Of a DNA stretch of 64,000 nt, positions 1-7,701 are shown in pieces. Source of the DNA: Jatrophihabitans sp964252635 (GTDB lineage: Bacteria > Actinomycetota > Actinomycetes > Mycobacteriales > Jatrophihabitantaceae); assembly GCF_964252635.1 (NCBI RefSeq), contig NZ_CAXUNP010000012.1, positions 37,768 through 101,767 of the forward strand. Direction: 5' to 3'. Both the position numbers and the translations under genes were made by a program. The stretch's first letter is position 1. Each line of letters opens with the position of its first letter. The notes below the pieces were generated by a model. It saw only the letters and a list, made by a program, of their open reading frames with translations. It had not been told where the DNA came from and searched no databases.

Positions 1-895
1 GCAGCACGTCGTCGCCGAGCAGCCCGCGCAGCCGCGTCATCTCGGCGCGGACGGTGGAGGTGTTGACGTCGTCGGCGTAGAGCTCGATAGCGAGTTGGTC
101 ACCGGACATGCCCTGCGGGTGGTCAGCGAGCAGCACCATCAGCTCGCTGTGCCGCGGGCTCAGCCGCAGGGTCTGGTTCCCGAGCTCCACCTGGCAGTCG
201 GGCCGGCCGAGTGCCTGGACGCGGCACAGACGCTCGGCCGGCGGCGACCACAGCCGGGTGCGACCGGACACCGCGAGGATGCGGCCCAGCTCGGCTTCGG
301 CCATCCGGGCCGCGGCCCGCACCATGGCCATGGTCTGAGGTCCGGCAATCGCGTCGGTGCCGGTGACGTCCACGACGCCCAGGACGGACTGCGTCACCGG
401 GTCGTGGATGGGTGCGGCCGCGCAGCTCCAGGGCTGCACGGCGCGGCGGAAGTGCTCGGCCGAGCTGATCTGGACCGGTGCGTCCAGGCGCAGGGCCGTG
501 CCGGGCGCGTTGGTGCCGGCCTGGGTCTCGTCCCACGCGGTGCCCTCGGCGAAGTTGATGCCCTCGGCCTGGCGCAGCACGCCCGGACGGCCGCACACCC
601 AGAGCAGGCGCCCCTCCGAATCGCCCACCGCCATCAGGCTGTCGCACTCCTCGGCGGCCCGCCCGAGCACGTCGTAGAGCAGCGGGAAGACCTGCGAGAG
701 CGGGTGCGCCGAGCGGTAGTCCGACAGCTCGGCGCGGTCCAGGGCCAGCGGGGCCTCGCGGCGGTCGACGTCGACGCCGGCGGCGAGCGAGCGCACCCAG
801 GAATCGGCGACCAGCCCGCGCACTCCGGTCGGCAGCGTCCCCGATTCCAGGAACCGCTCGTGCTCGACGTGCGCGCTGCCTGCCGCCACGCTCAC
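1..895 (-). CDS. GAF-domain transcriptional regulator, 3' end cut by window edge
   Basis: About 298 residues are visible before the gene leaves the window at the left. It begins VSVAAGSAHVEHERFLESG at a GTG whose complement is 893-895. A GAF-like sensor region follows, with the fragment GINFAEGTAWDETQAGTNAP near residue 110. The C-terminal part (VELGNQTLRLSPRHSELMVL) looks like a winged-helix DNA-binding module. Regulators of this build in actinobacteria often sit beside alcohol and aldehyde dehydrogenase genes. This one is divergent from the methanol dehydrogenase operon, so I infer that it senses an alcohol or aldehyde and controls that operon. No strong Shine-Dalgarno sequence precedes the GTG, and another GTG lies six bases downstream. 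The family assignment rests on motif reading only. Confidence 0.75.
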   Translation of the reverse strand, partial: MSVAAGSAHVEHERFLESGTLPTGVRGLVADSWVRSLAAGVDVDRREAPLALDRAELSDYRSAHPLSQVFPLLYDVLGRAAEECDSLMAVGDSEGRLLWVCGRPGVLRQAEGINFAEGTAWDETQAGTNAPGTALRLDAPVQISSAEHFRRAVQPWSCAAAPIHDPVTQSVLGVVDVTGTDAIAGPQTMAMVRAAARMAEAELGRILAVSGRTRLWSPPAERLCRVQALGRPDCQVELGNQTLRLSPRHSELMVLLADHPQGMSGDQLAIELYADDVNTSTVRAEMTRLRGLLGDDVL

Positions 896-906
896 GCGGC
901 GCTCAC

Positions 907-922
907 TGTGTCTGCAGTCACA
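907..922. promoter_or_regulatory. 16-bp near-perfect palindrome between regulator and alcohol dehydrogenase
   Basis: TGTGTCTGCAGTCACA is symmetric except at one base pair (TGTG, t, CTGCAG, t, CACA). It lies 12 bases upstream of the divergent regulator's GTG and about 220 bases from the dehydrogenase start. The rest of the 896-1139 gap holds no gene I can support. I infer an operator, most simply for autoregulation by the GAF regulator. Confidence 0.4.
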
Positions 923-1139
923 ACACTGCGGAGGCTACCCGAACCGCGACCCGCACATGCGAACAGCGAGGCGGGAACTGCCCGAACGGCCAGGGTGTGC
1001 TCGGCGAGTCGGGGAGTGCGCGCCCGGCGTCCGGCCGGTTTACCCGCGGATCTCTCGTCGCCGCCGAACGTCCGCCCTAGCGTCACCCCCGTCAAGCGCC
1101 GCGTGCCGGCGCCGCCGCTCACACCCCAGCGAGGTCGCC

Positions 1140-2432
1140 ATGCAGGTCGATGAACTGCTCAAACCGTTCCCGATCAAGGAGTTCCACCCGTTCCCACGGG
1201 CCCTGCTGGGCCCCGGCTCGCACGAGCTCATCGGGCCCGAGGCGCTGAAGCTGGGGTTCAAGAAGACCCTGGTCATGACCTCCGGCCTGCGCGGCACCGA
1301 CGTCGTGCACAAGATCGTCGAGTCGATGAAGTACCACGGCCTCGAGGTGGTCGTGTACGACAAGGTCGAGTCGAACCCCAAGGACTACAACGTCATGGAC
1401 TCCGTGGCGATGTACCAGGAGAACAACTGCGACTCCTTCGTCTCCATCGGCGGCGGATCGTCGCACGACGCCTGCAAGGGCGCCCGCGTCTCGGTGGCCC
1501 ACGACGGCCGCAACGTCAACGAGTTCGAGGGCTTCAACATGTCCGAGAACCCGAAGAACCCGCCGCACATCGCGGTCTCGACCACGGCCGGAACGGGCTC
1601 GGAGACGAGCTGGGCCTACGTCATCACCGACACCACGACCGACCCCGACAAGCCGCACAAGTACGTCGCGTTCGACGACGCGTCGGTCACCACCCTGGCC
1701 ATCGACGACCCGGTGCTCTACTTCGACTGCCCGATCGACTACACCGCGCAGTGCGGTTTCGACGTGCTCGCCCACGCCAGCGAGCCCTACGTGTCCCGGC
1801 TGAACTTCGAGCCGTCGCTCGGCAACGCGATCCGCGCCATCAAGCTCACGGCCGAGAACCTGCGCGAGGCGGTGTGGAACGGTCAGGACCTCAAGGGCCG
1901 CGAGGGCATGATGTACGCCCAGTACATCGCCGCGCAGGCGTTCAACTCCGGCGGTCTGGGGATCATCCACTCGATCTCGCACGCGGTCAGCGCCTTCTAC
2001 GACACCCACCACGGCCTGAACAACGCCATCGCGCTGCCCCGCGTGTGGGCGTTCAACATGCCGGCCGTCTACGGTCGCTTCGCCGACATCGCCGAGGCGA
2101 TGGGCATCGACACCCACGGCATGACCAAGCCGCAGGCCGCCGACGCCGCCCTCGCCGCGTCGATCCGGCTGCTGCGCGACGTGGGCATCCCGGAGAAGTT
2201 CACCGACGTCACGGAGGACTCGTACTCGAAGAACCGGTTGGGCCAGGGCCCGACCAAGTACTACGAGAGCCAGAACGTCATCACCGGTGACGACGCGGAC
2301 GTCGACCGCATCACCAACCACGTCCTCGGCGACGCCTGCACCCCGGGCAACGCCAAGGAGTGCACCTTCGAGACGGTGCGCCCGGTCGTCGACCACTGCA
2401 TGAACGGCGACCTGGACGACCTTCTTTCATGA
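1140..2432 (+). CDS. mdo: NDMA-dependent methanol/primary alcohol dehydrogenase (iron-type ADH family)
   Basis: The 430-residue product starts MQVDELLKPFPIKEFHPFPR at an ATG preceded by GAGG; the frame is open further upstream but without a supported start. It carries the iron-type ADH nucleotide motif SIGGGSSHDACKG near residue 105, the TTAGTGSE motif near 155, and the metal-site histidine region HSISHAVSAFYDTHHG near 278. The long insert and TTAGTGSETSW match Mdo/Mno enzymes, which hold tightly bound nicotinamide and pass electrons to NDMA in vitro; mycofactocin is thought to be the natural acceptor. It oxidises methanol, ethanol or other primary alcohols to aldehydes in the cytoplasm. Its stop overlaps the ATG of the MoxR gene, so the two are translationally coupled. 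The substrate cannot be read from sequence. Confidence 0.88.
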   Translation: MQVDELLKPFPIKEFHPFPRALLGPGSHELIGPEALKLGFKKTLVMTSGLRGTDVVHKIVESMKYHGLEVVVYDKVESNPKDYNVMDSVAMYQENNCDSFVSIGGGSSHDACKGARVSVAHDGRNVNEFEGFNMSENPKNPPHIAVSTTAGTGSETSWAYVITDTTTDPDKPHKYVAFDDASVTTLAIDDPVLYFDCPIDYTAQCGFDVLAHASEPYVSRLNFEPSLGNAIRAIKLTAENLREAVWNGQDLKGREGMMYAQYIAAQAFNSGGLGIIHSISHAVSAFYDTHHGLNNAIALPRVWAFNMPAVYGRFADIAEAMGIDTHGMTKPQAADAALAASIRLLRDVGIPEKFTDVTEDSYSKNRLGQGPTKYYESQNVITGDDADVDRITNHVLGDACTPGNAKECTFETVRPVVDHCMNGDLDDLLS

Positions 2433-3667
2433 GCGAAACTGCAGGCGCGGCAACGGACGGCGCCACCTTCACCTCGGTCGAGGACGTGATCGACCGCTTC
2501 GCCGAGCACGGCTACCTCGCCGACCAGCGTCTCGCCACCACGGTCTTCCTGCAGTCCCGGTTGGACAAGCCGGTGCTGCTGGAGGGGCCCGCCGGCGTGG
2601 GCAAGACCGAGCTCGCGAAGTCGTTGGCCGAGGTGACGGGCCGTCCGTTGCTGCGTCTGCAGTGCTATGAGGGGCAGGACGAGAGCACTGCGCTCTACGA
2701 GTGGGACTACGGCAAGCAGCTGCTCTACACGCAGCTGCTGCGGGAGAAGATCGGCCAGATCGTCGGCGACGCCACCAGCATCGCGGAGTCCGTCGACCGC
2801 ATCTCGGCCGAGGACAGCGTGTTCTTCTCCGAGCGCTTCCTCGCTCCGCGACCGCTGCTGGACGCGGTGCGCTCGGACGTCCCCGTCGTCCTGCTGATCG
2901 ACGAGGTCGACCGGGCGGACGAGGCGCTCGAGGCCGTCCTGCTCGAGCTGCTGGCCGAGTACCAGGTGTCGGTTCCCGAACTCGGCACCTACGTCGCGAA
3001 GCACAAGCCGTACGTGGTGCTGACCTCGAACAACACCCGCGACCTGTCGGCCGCCCTCAAACGGCGCTGCCTGCACCTGTCGCTGGACTACCCGGACGCG
3101 GACCGCGAGCTCGACATCATCCGATCGAAGGACACCGGCCTGCCCGACGCGCTGGCCCGCACCCTCGTCGAGGTCGTCCGCGGCCTGCGCGAGCTGGACC
3201 TGCGCAAGGCGCCGAGCATCTCCGAGACCATCGACTGGGCACGCACGCTGGCGGTGCTCGGCGCCGCCGAGCTGACTGCCGACCTGCTGGCGCAGACGGC
3301 GAACGTCGTGGTCAAGTACGACCGCGACCTGCGGCGCACGTTGGAGGTGCTGCCGAAGCTGGTCGATCCGAACGCGACCGTGCCGAGCTCGCGCGATCAC
3401 GGCCATTCGCACGGGCACAGCCACGGGGGGACGTCGCACAGCCACGACGGCGGCGACCACGACCACGAGCACGACACGGGTGGCGACGAGCCGGCTCCGG
3501 CGGACCCGGCGGGTCGCGAGGTGCGCGCGGCCAAGGACACGCCCGGACGGCACAACGCACCCAACTTCGGGGTCGCGCCCAAGGGCACCCCCGCCGTCGG
3601 CCGGGGTCAGGGTGAGCGCTCCTTCCGCTCCGCCGGTTCCCGCGGCAGTCGACGGCGACCGGTGTAG
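2429..3667 (+). CDS. MoxR-family AAA+ ATPase with histidine-rich tail
   Basis: This 412-residue AAA+ ATPase has Walker A GPAGVGKTE near residue 51, Walker B LLIDEVDR near 155 and a sensor-1-like TSNNTRD. MoxR ATPases work with VWA proteins as chaperones for metal or cofactor insertion; MoxR of Paracoccus is needed for active methanol dehydrogenase. An ATGA overlap joins it to the dehydrogenase upstream, and the VWA gene follows after three bases. The C-terminal third holds an unusual run rich in His, Gly and Asp (HGHSHGHSHGG then HDGGDHDHEHD), a plausible divalent-metal reservoir. I infer that it loads or activates the upstream enzyme. Confidence 0.88.
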   Translation: MSETAGAATDGATFTSVEDVIDRFAEHGYLADQRLATTVFLQSRLDKPVLLEGPAGVGKTELAKSLAEVTGRPLLRLQCYEGQDESTALYEWDYGKQLLYTQLLREKIGQIVGDATSIAESVDRISAEDSVFFSERFLAPRPLLDAVRSDVPVVLLIDEVDRADEALEAVLLELLAEYQVSVPELGTYVAKHKPYVVLTSNNTRDLSAALKRRCLHLSLDYPDADRELDIIRSKDTGLPDALARTLVEVVRGLRELDLRKAPSISETIDWARTLAVLGAAELTADLLAQTANVVVKYDRDLRRTLEVLPKLVDPNATVPSSRDHGHSHGHSHGGTSHSHDGGDHDHEHDTGGDEPAPADPAGREVRAAKDTPGRHNAPNFGVAPKGTPAVGRGQGERSFRSAGSRGSRRRPV

Positions 3668-3670
3668 GCC

Positions 3671-5209
3671 GTGGAGGAGTCGATCCACCGCTTCGTGCGG
3701 CTGCTCCGGCTGTCGGGCGTGCGGATCGGGGTCTCCGAGGCGGTCGACGGCATGCACGCGCTGGCCGTGCCCGGTATCGCCGGCGACCGCGAGCTGACCC
3801 GCGCCGCCCTGCGCGTCAGCCTCGTCAAGGACCGCCGCGACGAGCCGGTCTTCGACCGGGTGTTCGACCGCTTCTTCCGCCTGGTGCGGGTGTTCGACGA
3901 CGAGGACGCAGAGCACGGCCACTCCCACGACGACCTGTCCGACGAGGGCACGCTCGACACGTTCAGCCTGTCCGACGAACCCGGCGACCAGCCGCAGGGC
4001 GGGCACTCGCACGGCAAGCCCGAGGACATCAAGCAGTTCTTCAACGAGGAGGACATGGCGCAGCAGTACAACCTGCACCAGGAGGCCAACCGCCTCGACA
4101 TGGCCTCCATGACCGACGAGATCGTGCTGTCCGACGACGCCGCCACCGACGCGGACAAGGCCGCCCGGGTGCAGCTGTCCACCTCCCGGCTGCACAACCC
4201 CGGCCGGCCCGGTGACCTGGCGCCGACCGAGGGCATGAAGATCGACGGTGAGCTGTCGGTCGCGCAGGAGATGGCGTTGCTCGCCTGGCTCGCCGACGAC
4301 GAGGCCGAGGAGCTCGTCGATGGCGACGACCTCGACCCCGAGGAGCTCGCCGCCCTCAAGCAGCGCCTGGGCGGCCTGATCGAGCGGCTCCCGGACGCCC
4401 TGCGCAAGCACCTCGAGCGGTTGATGGCCGGCGGCCTGCAGATCGAGTCGCCGGACATCGCGGCGCCGAAGGCCGAGCGCATCGACGAGCGCGAACGCGC
4501 CGAGCAGGAAGAGGCCGTGCGCCGCCTGCTCCGCAGCCTGCACGGGGCGCCGCGCCCGCGCCGCCGGGTTGCGGCCAAGGGGTCCGTCGACGGTGCGCGG
4601 ACGATGCGCCACAACATGCGCTACGACGGCGTGCCGTTCAAGCCGATCACGGTCGCGCGGGTCGCCGACCGGCCTCGGCTGCTGCTGCTCGTGGACGTGT
4701 CGCTGTCGGTACGCACCGCCGCCCGGTTCACGCTGCAGCTGGTCCACGGCCTGCAGAGCATGGCCTCGACGGTGCGCTCGTTCGCCTTCGTGTCCGACCT
4801 CGTCGAGATCACCGACCTGTTCGACGACCACCCGCTCGAGGACGCGCTGGGCCTGGTGATGGCCGGTCTACCCGCAGGCGGCGTGCTCGATGTCGACGCC
4901 GACTCCGACTACGGCAATGCCTTCGGTGAGTTCCTCGAGGACCACGGGGGTGCGATCACGCGGCGTACGACGGTGATCGTCCTGGGCGACGGGCGCGGCA
5001 ACGGCAAGGACCCCAACTTCGGAGCGCTGTCGGAGATCTCGCGACGATCGCGCGAGCTCATCTGGCTCACGCCCGAGCCCCGGTACTCGTGGCGCCTGGG
5101 GTCCTGCGACCTGCCGGCGTACGCGGGCTACTGCGACCGCGTGCACGTCGTGCGGGACCTCGCGGCACTGGACCGAGTCACCGGCATGAGCCTGGCCCGG
5201 ACCTCATGA
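3671..5209 (+). CDS. VWA-domain protein, partner of the MoxR ATPase
   Basis: The 512-residue protein starts at GTG three bases after the ATPase stop. A VWA domain occupies roughly residues 335-500 with a complete MIDAS motif DVSLS in LLLVDVSLSVRT. The N-terminal half is acidic and contains two short histidine clusters, EHGHSHDD near residue 80 and GGHSHGKP near 115, echoing the histidine-rich tail of its ATPase neighbour. MoxR/VWA pairs form metal-dependent chaperone complexes (CoxD/CoxE and NorQ/NorD are examples). It ends in an ATGA overlap with the methyltransferase gene. I infer a role in metallating or remodelling the alcohol dehydrogenase. Confidence 0.85.
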   Translation: MEESIHRFVRLLRLSGVRIGVSEAVDGMHALAVPGIAGDRELTRAALRVSLVKDRRDEPVFDRVFDRFFRLVRVFDDEDAEHGHSHDDLSDEGTLDTFSLSDEPGDQPQGGHSHGKPEDIKQFFNEEDMAQQYNLHQEANRLDMASMTDEIVLSDDAATDADKAARVQLSTSRLHNPGRPGDLAPTEGMKIDGELSVAQEMALLAWLADDEAEELVDGDDLDPEELAALKQRLGGLIERLPDALRKHLERLMAGGLQIESPDIAAPKAERIDERERAEQEEAVRRLLRSLHGAPRPRRRVAAKGSVDGARTMRHNMRYDGVPFKPITVARVADRPRLLLLVDVSLSVRTAARFTLQLVHGLQSMASTVRSFAFVSDLVEITDLFDDHPLEDALGLVMAGLPAGGVLDVDADSDYGNAFGEFLEDHGGAITRRTTVIVLGDGRGNGKDPNFGALSEISRRSRELIWLTPEPRYSWRLGSCDLPAYAGYCDRVHVVRDLAALDRVTGMSLARTS

Positions 5210-6087
5210 GCCAGGTGCTGCACCGACCGGTGGCCGAGCCCATCGAGCCGTTGCACTCGTGCCCGGGCGGACGCTACGAGGACGCGCTGGTCACCGTGGT
5301 GCACGAACCCCGCGGTGACGGCCCGCCGCTGCGGGCCCGCGCGGAGGGCGGTCGCATCGTCGTCTCGCACCGGCTGGCCGCCGGCGGATCCGACGACGAG
5401 GTCGGGGTGCGCCTCGCCGAGGCGCTGGCCGCGCTGACGGACGACCACGAGGTCTTCGCCCGCGCGTTCACCGGCGTGGTGCTGACGACCGACCGCTACG
5501 CGCCGCGTGCGTGGGCGCGGTTCTACCGCAACACGCTCGACCTGATCCGCGACACCGCGGCGCCGGGCTACACCGGGGTCTACCGGCACGCTCTCGACCT
5601 GTTGCCGACGACGAGCGTCGCCGACCTGGGGTGCAGCTTCGGCTTCCTGGCCCTGCACCTCGCGTCCCGCGGCACTGCCGCTCTGGCGTGGGACGTGGAC
5701 GCCGGGACGACCGCGCTGCTGCGGTGCATGGCCCGGACCCTGCGCCGTGACGTCGACGTCCGCGACGACGTGCACGCCATCGCCGACGGCGAGACCGACG
5801 GGGTCGCGCTGCTGCACGTGCTGGAGCACGTCGACGCGCCGACCGGCCGGCGCCTCCTTGCGCACGCCCTGCGGATCGCCCGCCGGCGCGTCGTGGTGGC
5901 CGTGCCCGTCGAGGACGTCCCCGACCCGCTGTTCGGCCACGTCCGGAGGGTGGGCCTCGACGACCTGCGCGACCTCGGGGCCGAGAGCGGGTGGACCTAC
6001 GACGTGCACGACCACCTCGGTGGGTGGCTGGTGCTCGACCGAACGGAAGGCAGCACGTCCACGCACCTGTCCGGGTGCGCGGTCTAG
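5206..6087 (+). CDS. mftM: SAM-dependent methyltransferase, probable mycofactocin methyltransferase MftM
   Basis: This 293-residue protein has a class I methyltransferase core starting near residue 135 with the glycine-rich motif VADLGCSFGFLAL and the acidic end of strand 2 WDVDAG. The N-terminal 130 residues are family-specific (RAWARFYRNTLDLIRDT). It is coupled to the VWA gene by an ATGA overlap. From memory, the M. smegmatis enzyme that methylates the oligoglucan of mycofactocin (MftM, MSMEG_6237) lies in the same type of mdo locus. Gene order therefore supports MftM more strongly than motifs do. A different small-molecule or protein methyltransferase remains possible. Confidence 0.62.
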   Translation: MSQVLHRPVAEPIEPLHSCPGGRYEDALVTVVHEPRGDGPPLRARAEGGRIVVSHRLAAGGSDDEVGVRLAEALAALTDDHEVFARAFTGVVLTTDRYAPRAWARFYRNTLDLIRDTAAPGYTGVYRHALDLLPTTSVADLGCSFGFLALHLASRGTAALAWDVDAGTTALLRCMARTLRRDVDVRDDVHAIADGETDGVALLHVLEHVDAPTGRRLLAHALRIARRRVVVAVPVEDVPDPLFGHVRRVGLDDLRDLGAESGWTYDVHDHLGGWLVLDRTEGSTSTHLSGCAV

Positions 6088-6118
6088 TGGCACGCAACGA
6101 GAGCAGGGGAGCAAGGAC

Positions 6119-6874
6119 ATGACGAACGTCGACCCGAACCCGAGACCTGGCGGCGGCGCGACCGAGCAGGACGTCGCTCCGCACCCGAGCCCGTCCCACG
6201 CAGCACCCGAACCGGTGGCCGATGCGTATGCATCCCCGGTGCCCGTGGCCAACGCGGCCCTGGTCGGGGTGCCCACGTTCTTGGTGGGCTCCATCGCCCT
6301 GGGGCTGAACCTCGTCGACTACGTGCCGCAGGGCATCGTCGGCGCGCCGATCGCCATCATCGCCATGGCCACCGGCCTCGGTCAGGTCATCGCCACGATC
6401 TTCGCGCTGAAGGCGGGGGAGAGCGCCGTCGCCAGCGTGTTCGGCATCTTCGGCGGTTTCTGGCTCAGCTACGCCGCCCTGGTGCTGGGCATCCTGCACA
6501 ACTGGTTCGGCTTCACGACGCCGCCGGCCGGTGCGTCGGCGTCGCAGGCGGCGTCCGCGGCCGTGACCGCCATCGACGACTCGGTGAAAACGTTCCTGCT
6601 GGCCTGGCTCATCCTCATCGTCATCCTGACGCTGGCCTCGATCCGGCTGCCCGCCGCCTTCACGCTGCTGTTTGCGCTCGTGGACGTGGCCCTGCTGTTC
6701 GTGTACCTGGCCTACCACAACGCGTCGGCGGGCGTGCCCGACTCGGGGCAGCTCAAGACCGGCGGCGTGTTCGTGTTCGCGTTCGTAGCGGTGGGCGCCT
6801 ACCTGTTCTTCGACGCCATGTTCGCGGCGACGGGCGGGAAGAACCTGCCCCTCGGGCGGCCCGTCCTCAAGTAG
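6119..6874 (+). CDS. Acetate uptake transporter, GPR1/FUN34/YaaH (SatP) family
   Basis: The 251-residue protein has a 45-residue hydrophilic, Pro/Ala-rich N-terminus followed by six predicted membrane helices, the six-helix layout of AceTr/SatP acetate channels. Characteristic stretches are VANAALVGVPTFLVGSIALG and GGFWLSYAALVLGILHNWFG. The ATG at 6119 follows AGCAAGGAC, a fair ribosome site, 31 bases after the methyltransferase stop, so it is probably the last gene of the operon. It would move acetate produced by alcohol and aldehyde oxidation. The acetyl-CoA synthetase gene in the facing cluster fits this role. Confidence 0.83.
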   Translation: MTNVDPNPRPGGGATEQDVAPHPSPSHAAPEPVADAYASPVPVANAALVGVPTFLVGSIALGLNLVDYVPQGIVGAPIAIIAMATGLGQVIATIFALKAGESAVASVFGIFGGFWLSYAALVLGILHNWFGFTTPPAGASASQAASAAVTAIDDSVKTFLLAWLILIVILTLASIRLPAAFTLLFALVDVALLFVYLAYHNASAGVPDSGQLKTGGVFVFAFVAVGAYLFFDAMFAATGGKNLPLGRPVLK

Positions 6875-6881
6875 TCCCGCG

Positions 6882-6932
6882 GTGATCGACTGCGCCACCG
6901 GTCGTCCTGCGACCGCCGGCGCAGTTGATCAC
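6882..6932. terminator. Long hairpin between convergent operons
   Basis: Arms GTGATCGACTGCGCC (6882-6896) and GGCGCAGTTGATCAC (6918-6932) pair over 15 positions with one G-T wobble. The loop itself can form GGTCG/CGACC at 6900-6914. It sits between the acetate transporter stop and the convergent response-regulator stop, so it likely terminates transcription from both sides. Confidence 0.75.
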
Positions 6933-6938
6933 GGGTGG

Positions 6939-7006
6939 GAGTCGGGTCAGAGGGCGAGTCGGGTCAGAGGGCGAGTCAGGTCAGAGGGCGAGCCGCGTCA
7001 GAGCGC
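6939..7006. repeat. Four tandem copies of a 17-bp unit
   Basis: The unit GAGTCGGGTCAGAGGGC occurs exactly at 6939-6955 and 6956-6972, with one change at 6973-6989 and with several changes at 6990-7006. The last copy contains the stop codon of the convergent response regulator (complement of TCA at 6998-7000). A duplication growing out of the gene's 3' end is the simplest explanation. Confidence 0.85.
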
Positions 7007-7663
7007 GCCCATCTTGCTGGCGACGTACACGGCCTCGGCCCGGTGCCCGACCTCCAGCTTGCGCATGATGTTGGCGACGTGGAACTTGGCCGTGGTCTGG
7101 CTGATGAACAACGCCTTGCCGATCTCGCCGTTGGACAGCCCGCGGGCCAGCAGCCGCAGCACCTCGAGCTCGCGGGCGGTCAGGGCCTGGGCGCCGGGCC
7201 CGCTGTGCGAGCTCAGCCCGCGCACCATCGCCGAGGCGGACTTGGGGTCGAACGCGTTCTGCCCCGCGTGCACGGTGCGGATGGCCCGCACCAGCTCGGA
7301 GGTGTCGACCTCCTTCACGACGTAACCGCGCGCCCCGCGCCGCAGCGCCGCCGCGACGATGCTGTCGTCCAGGGTGGTGGTGAGCACCAGCACGGCCAGG
7401 CCCGGGTGGGCGGTGACCAGGGCCTCGCAGAGGTCCAGACCGGCCAGCCCCGGCGCGCCCGACAGCTTGAGGTCGAGCAGCACCAGCGACGGCGAGGTCG
7501 CGGCGACCACGGCCATTGCCTCCTCGGGCGTCGCCGCCTCGCCGACGACCCGCAGGTCGCTCTCGCGCCCGAGCACCGAGCTGAGCCCCTGCCGGACGAT
7601 CGCGTGGTCGTCGACCAGCACGAGATCGACGGTGCGGGGGCCGGCGGGAAGGGTGGCGGTCAT
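6998..7663 (-). CDS. NarL/FixJ-type response regulator, MnoR-like
   Basis: The 221-residue regulator has an N-terminal receiver domain (LVLVDDHAIVRQGL, phospho-acceptor Asp in LVLLDLKLSG, conserved Lys in YVVKEVDT). A C-terminal LuxR-type helix-turn-helix follows (LTARELEVLRLLARGLSNGE). The ATG at 7661-7663 follows GGAG. It lies 38 bases downstream of the histidine kinase gene with which it forms a pair. In M. smegmatis the MnoSR pair beside mno controls alcohol (1,3-propanediol and methanol-type) dehydrogenase genes. I infer that this is the equivalent regulator for the whole alcohol/acetate locus. Confidence 0.82.
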   Translation of the reverse strand: MTATLPAGPRTVDLVLVDDHAIVRQGLSSVLGRESDLRVVGEAATPEEAMAVVAATSPSLVLLDLKLSGAPGLAGLDLCEALVTAHPGLAVLVLTTTLDDSIVAAALRRGARGYVVKEVDTSELVRAIRTVHAGQNAFDPKSASAMVRGLSSHSGPGAQALTARELEVLRLLARGLSNGEIGKALFISQTTAKFHVANIMRKLEVGHRAEAVYVASKMGAL

Positions 7664-7701
7664 CGGAACTCCTCGGGGGTCACTGACGGCATGGCTGGGA
7701 C

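Noticed and set aside
95..1153. Long + strand frame over the left-edge regulator
   Set aside because: Shadow of the minus-strand GAF regulator; the product is His/Arg/Ala-rich without any domain.
2261..4831. 856-residue minus-strand frame opposite the MoxR/VWA genes
   Set aside because: Antisense frame in GC-rich DNA; low-complexity Val/Ala/Arg/Leu composition, while the + strand has coherent AAA+ and VWA domains.
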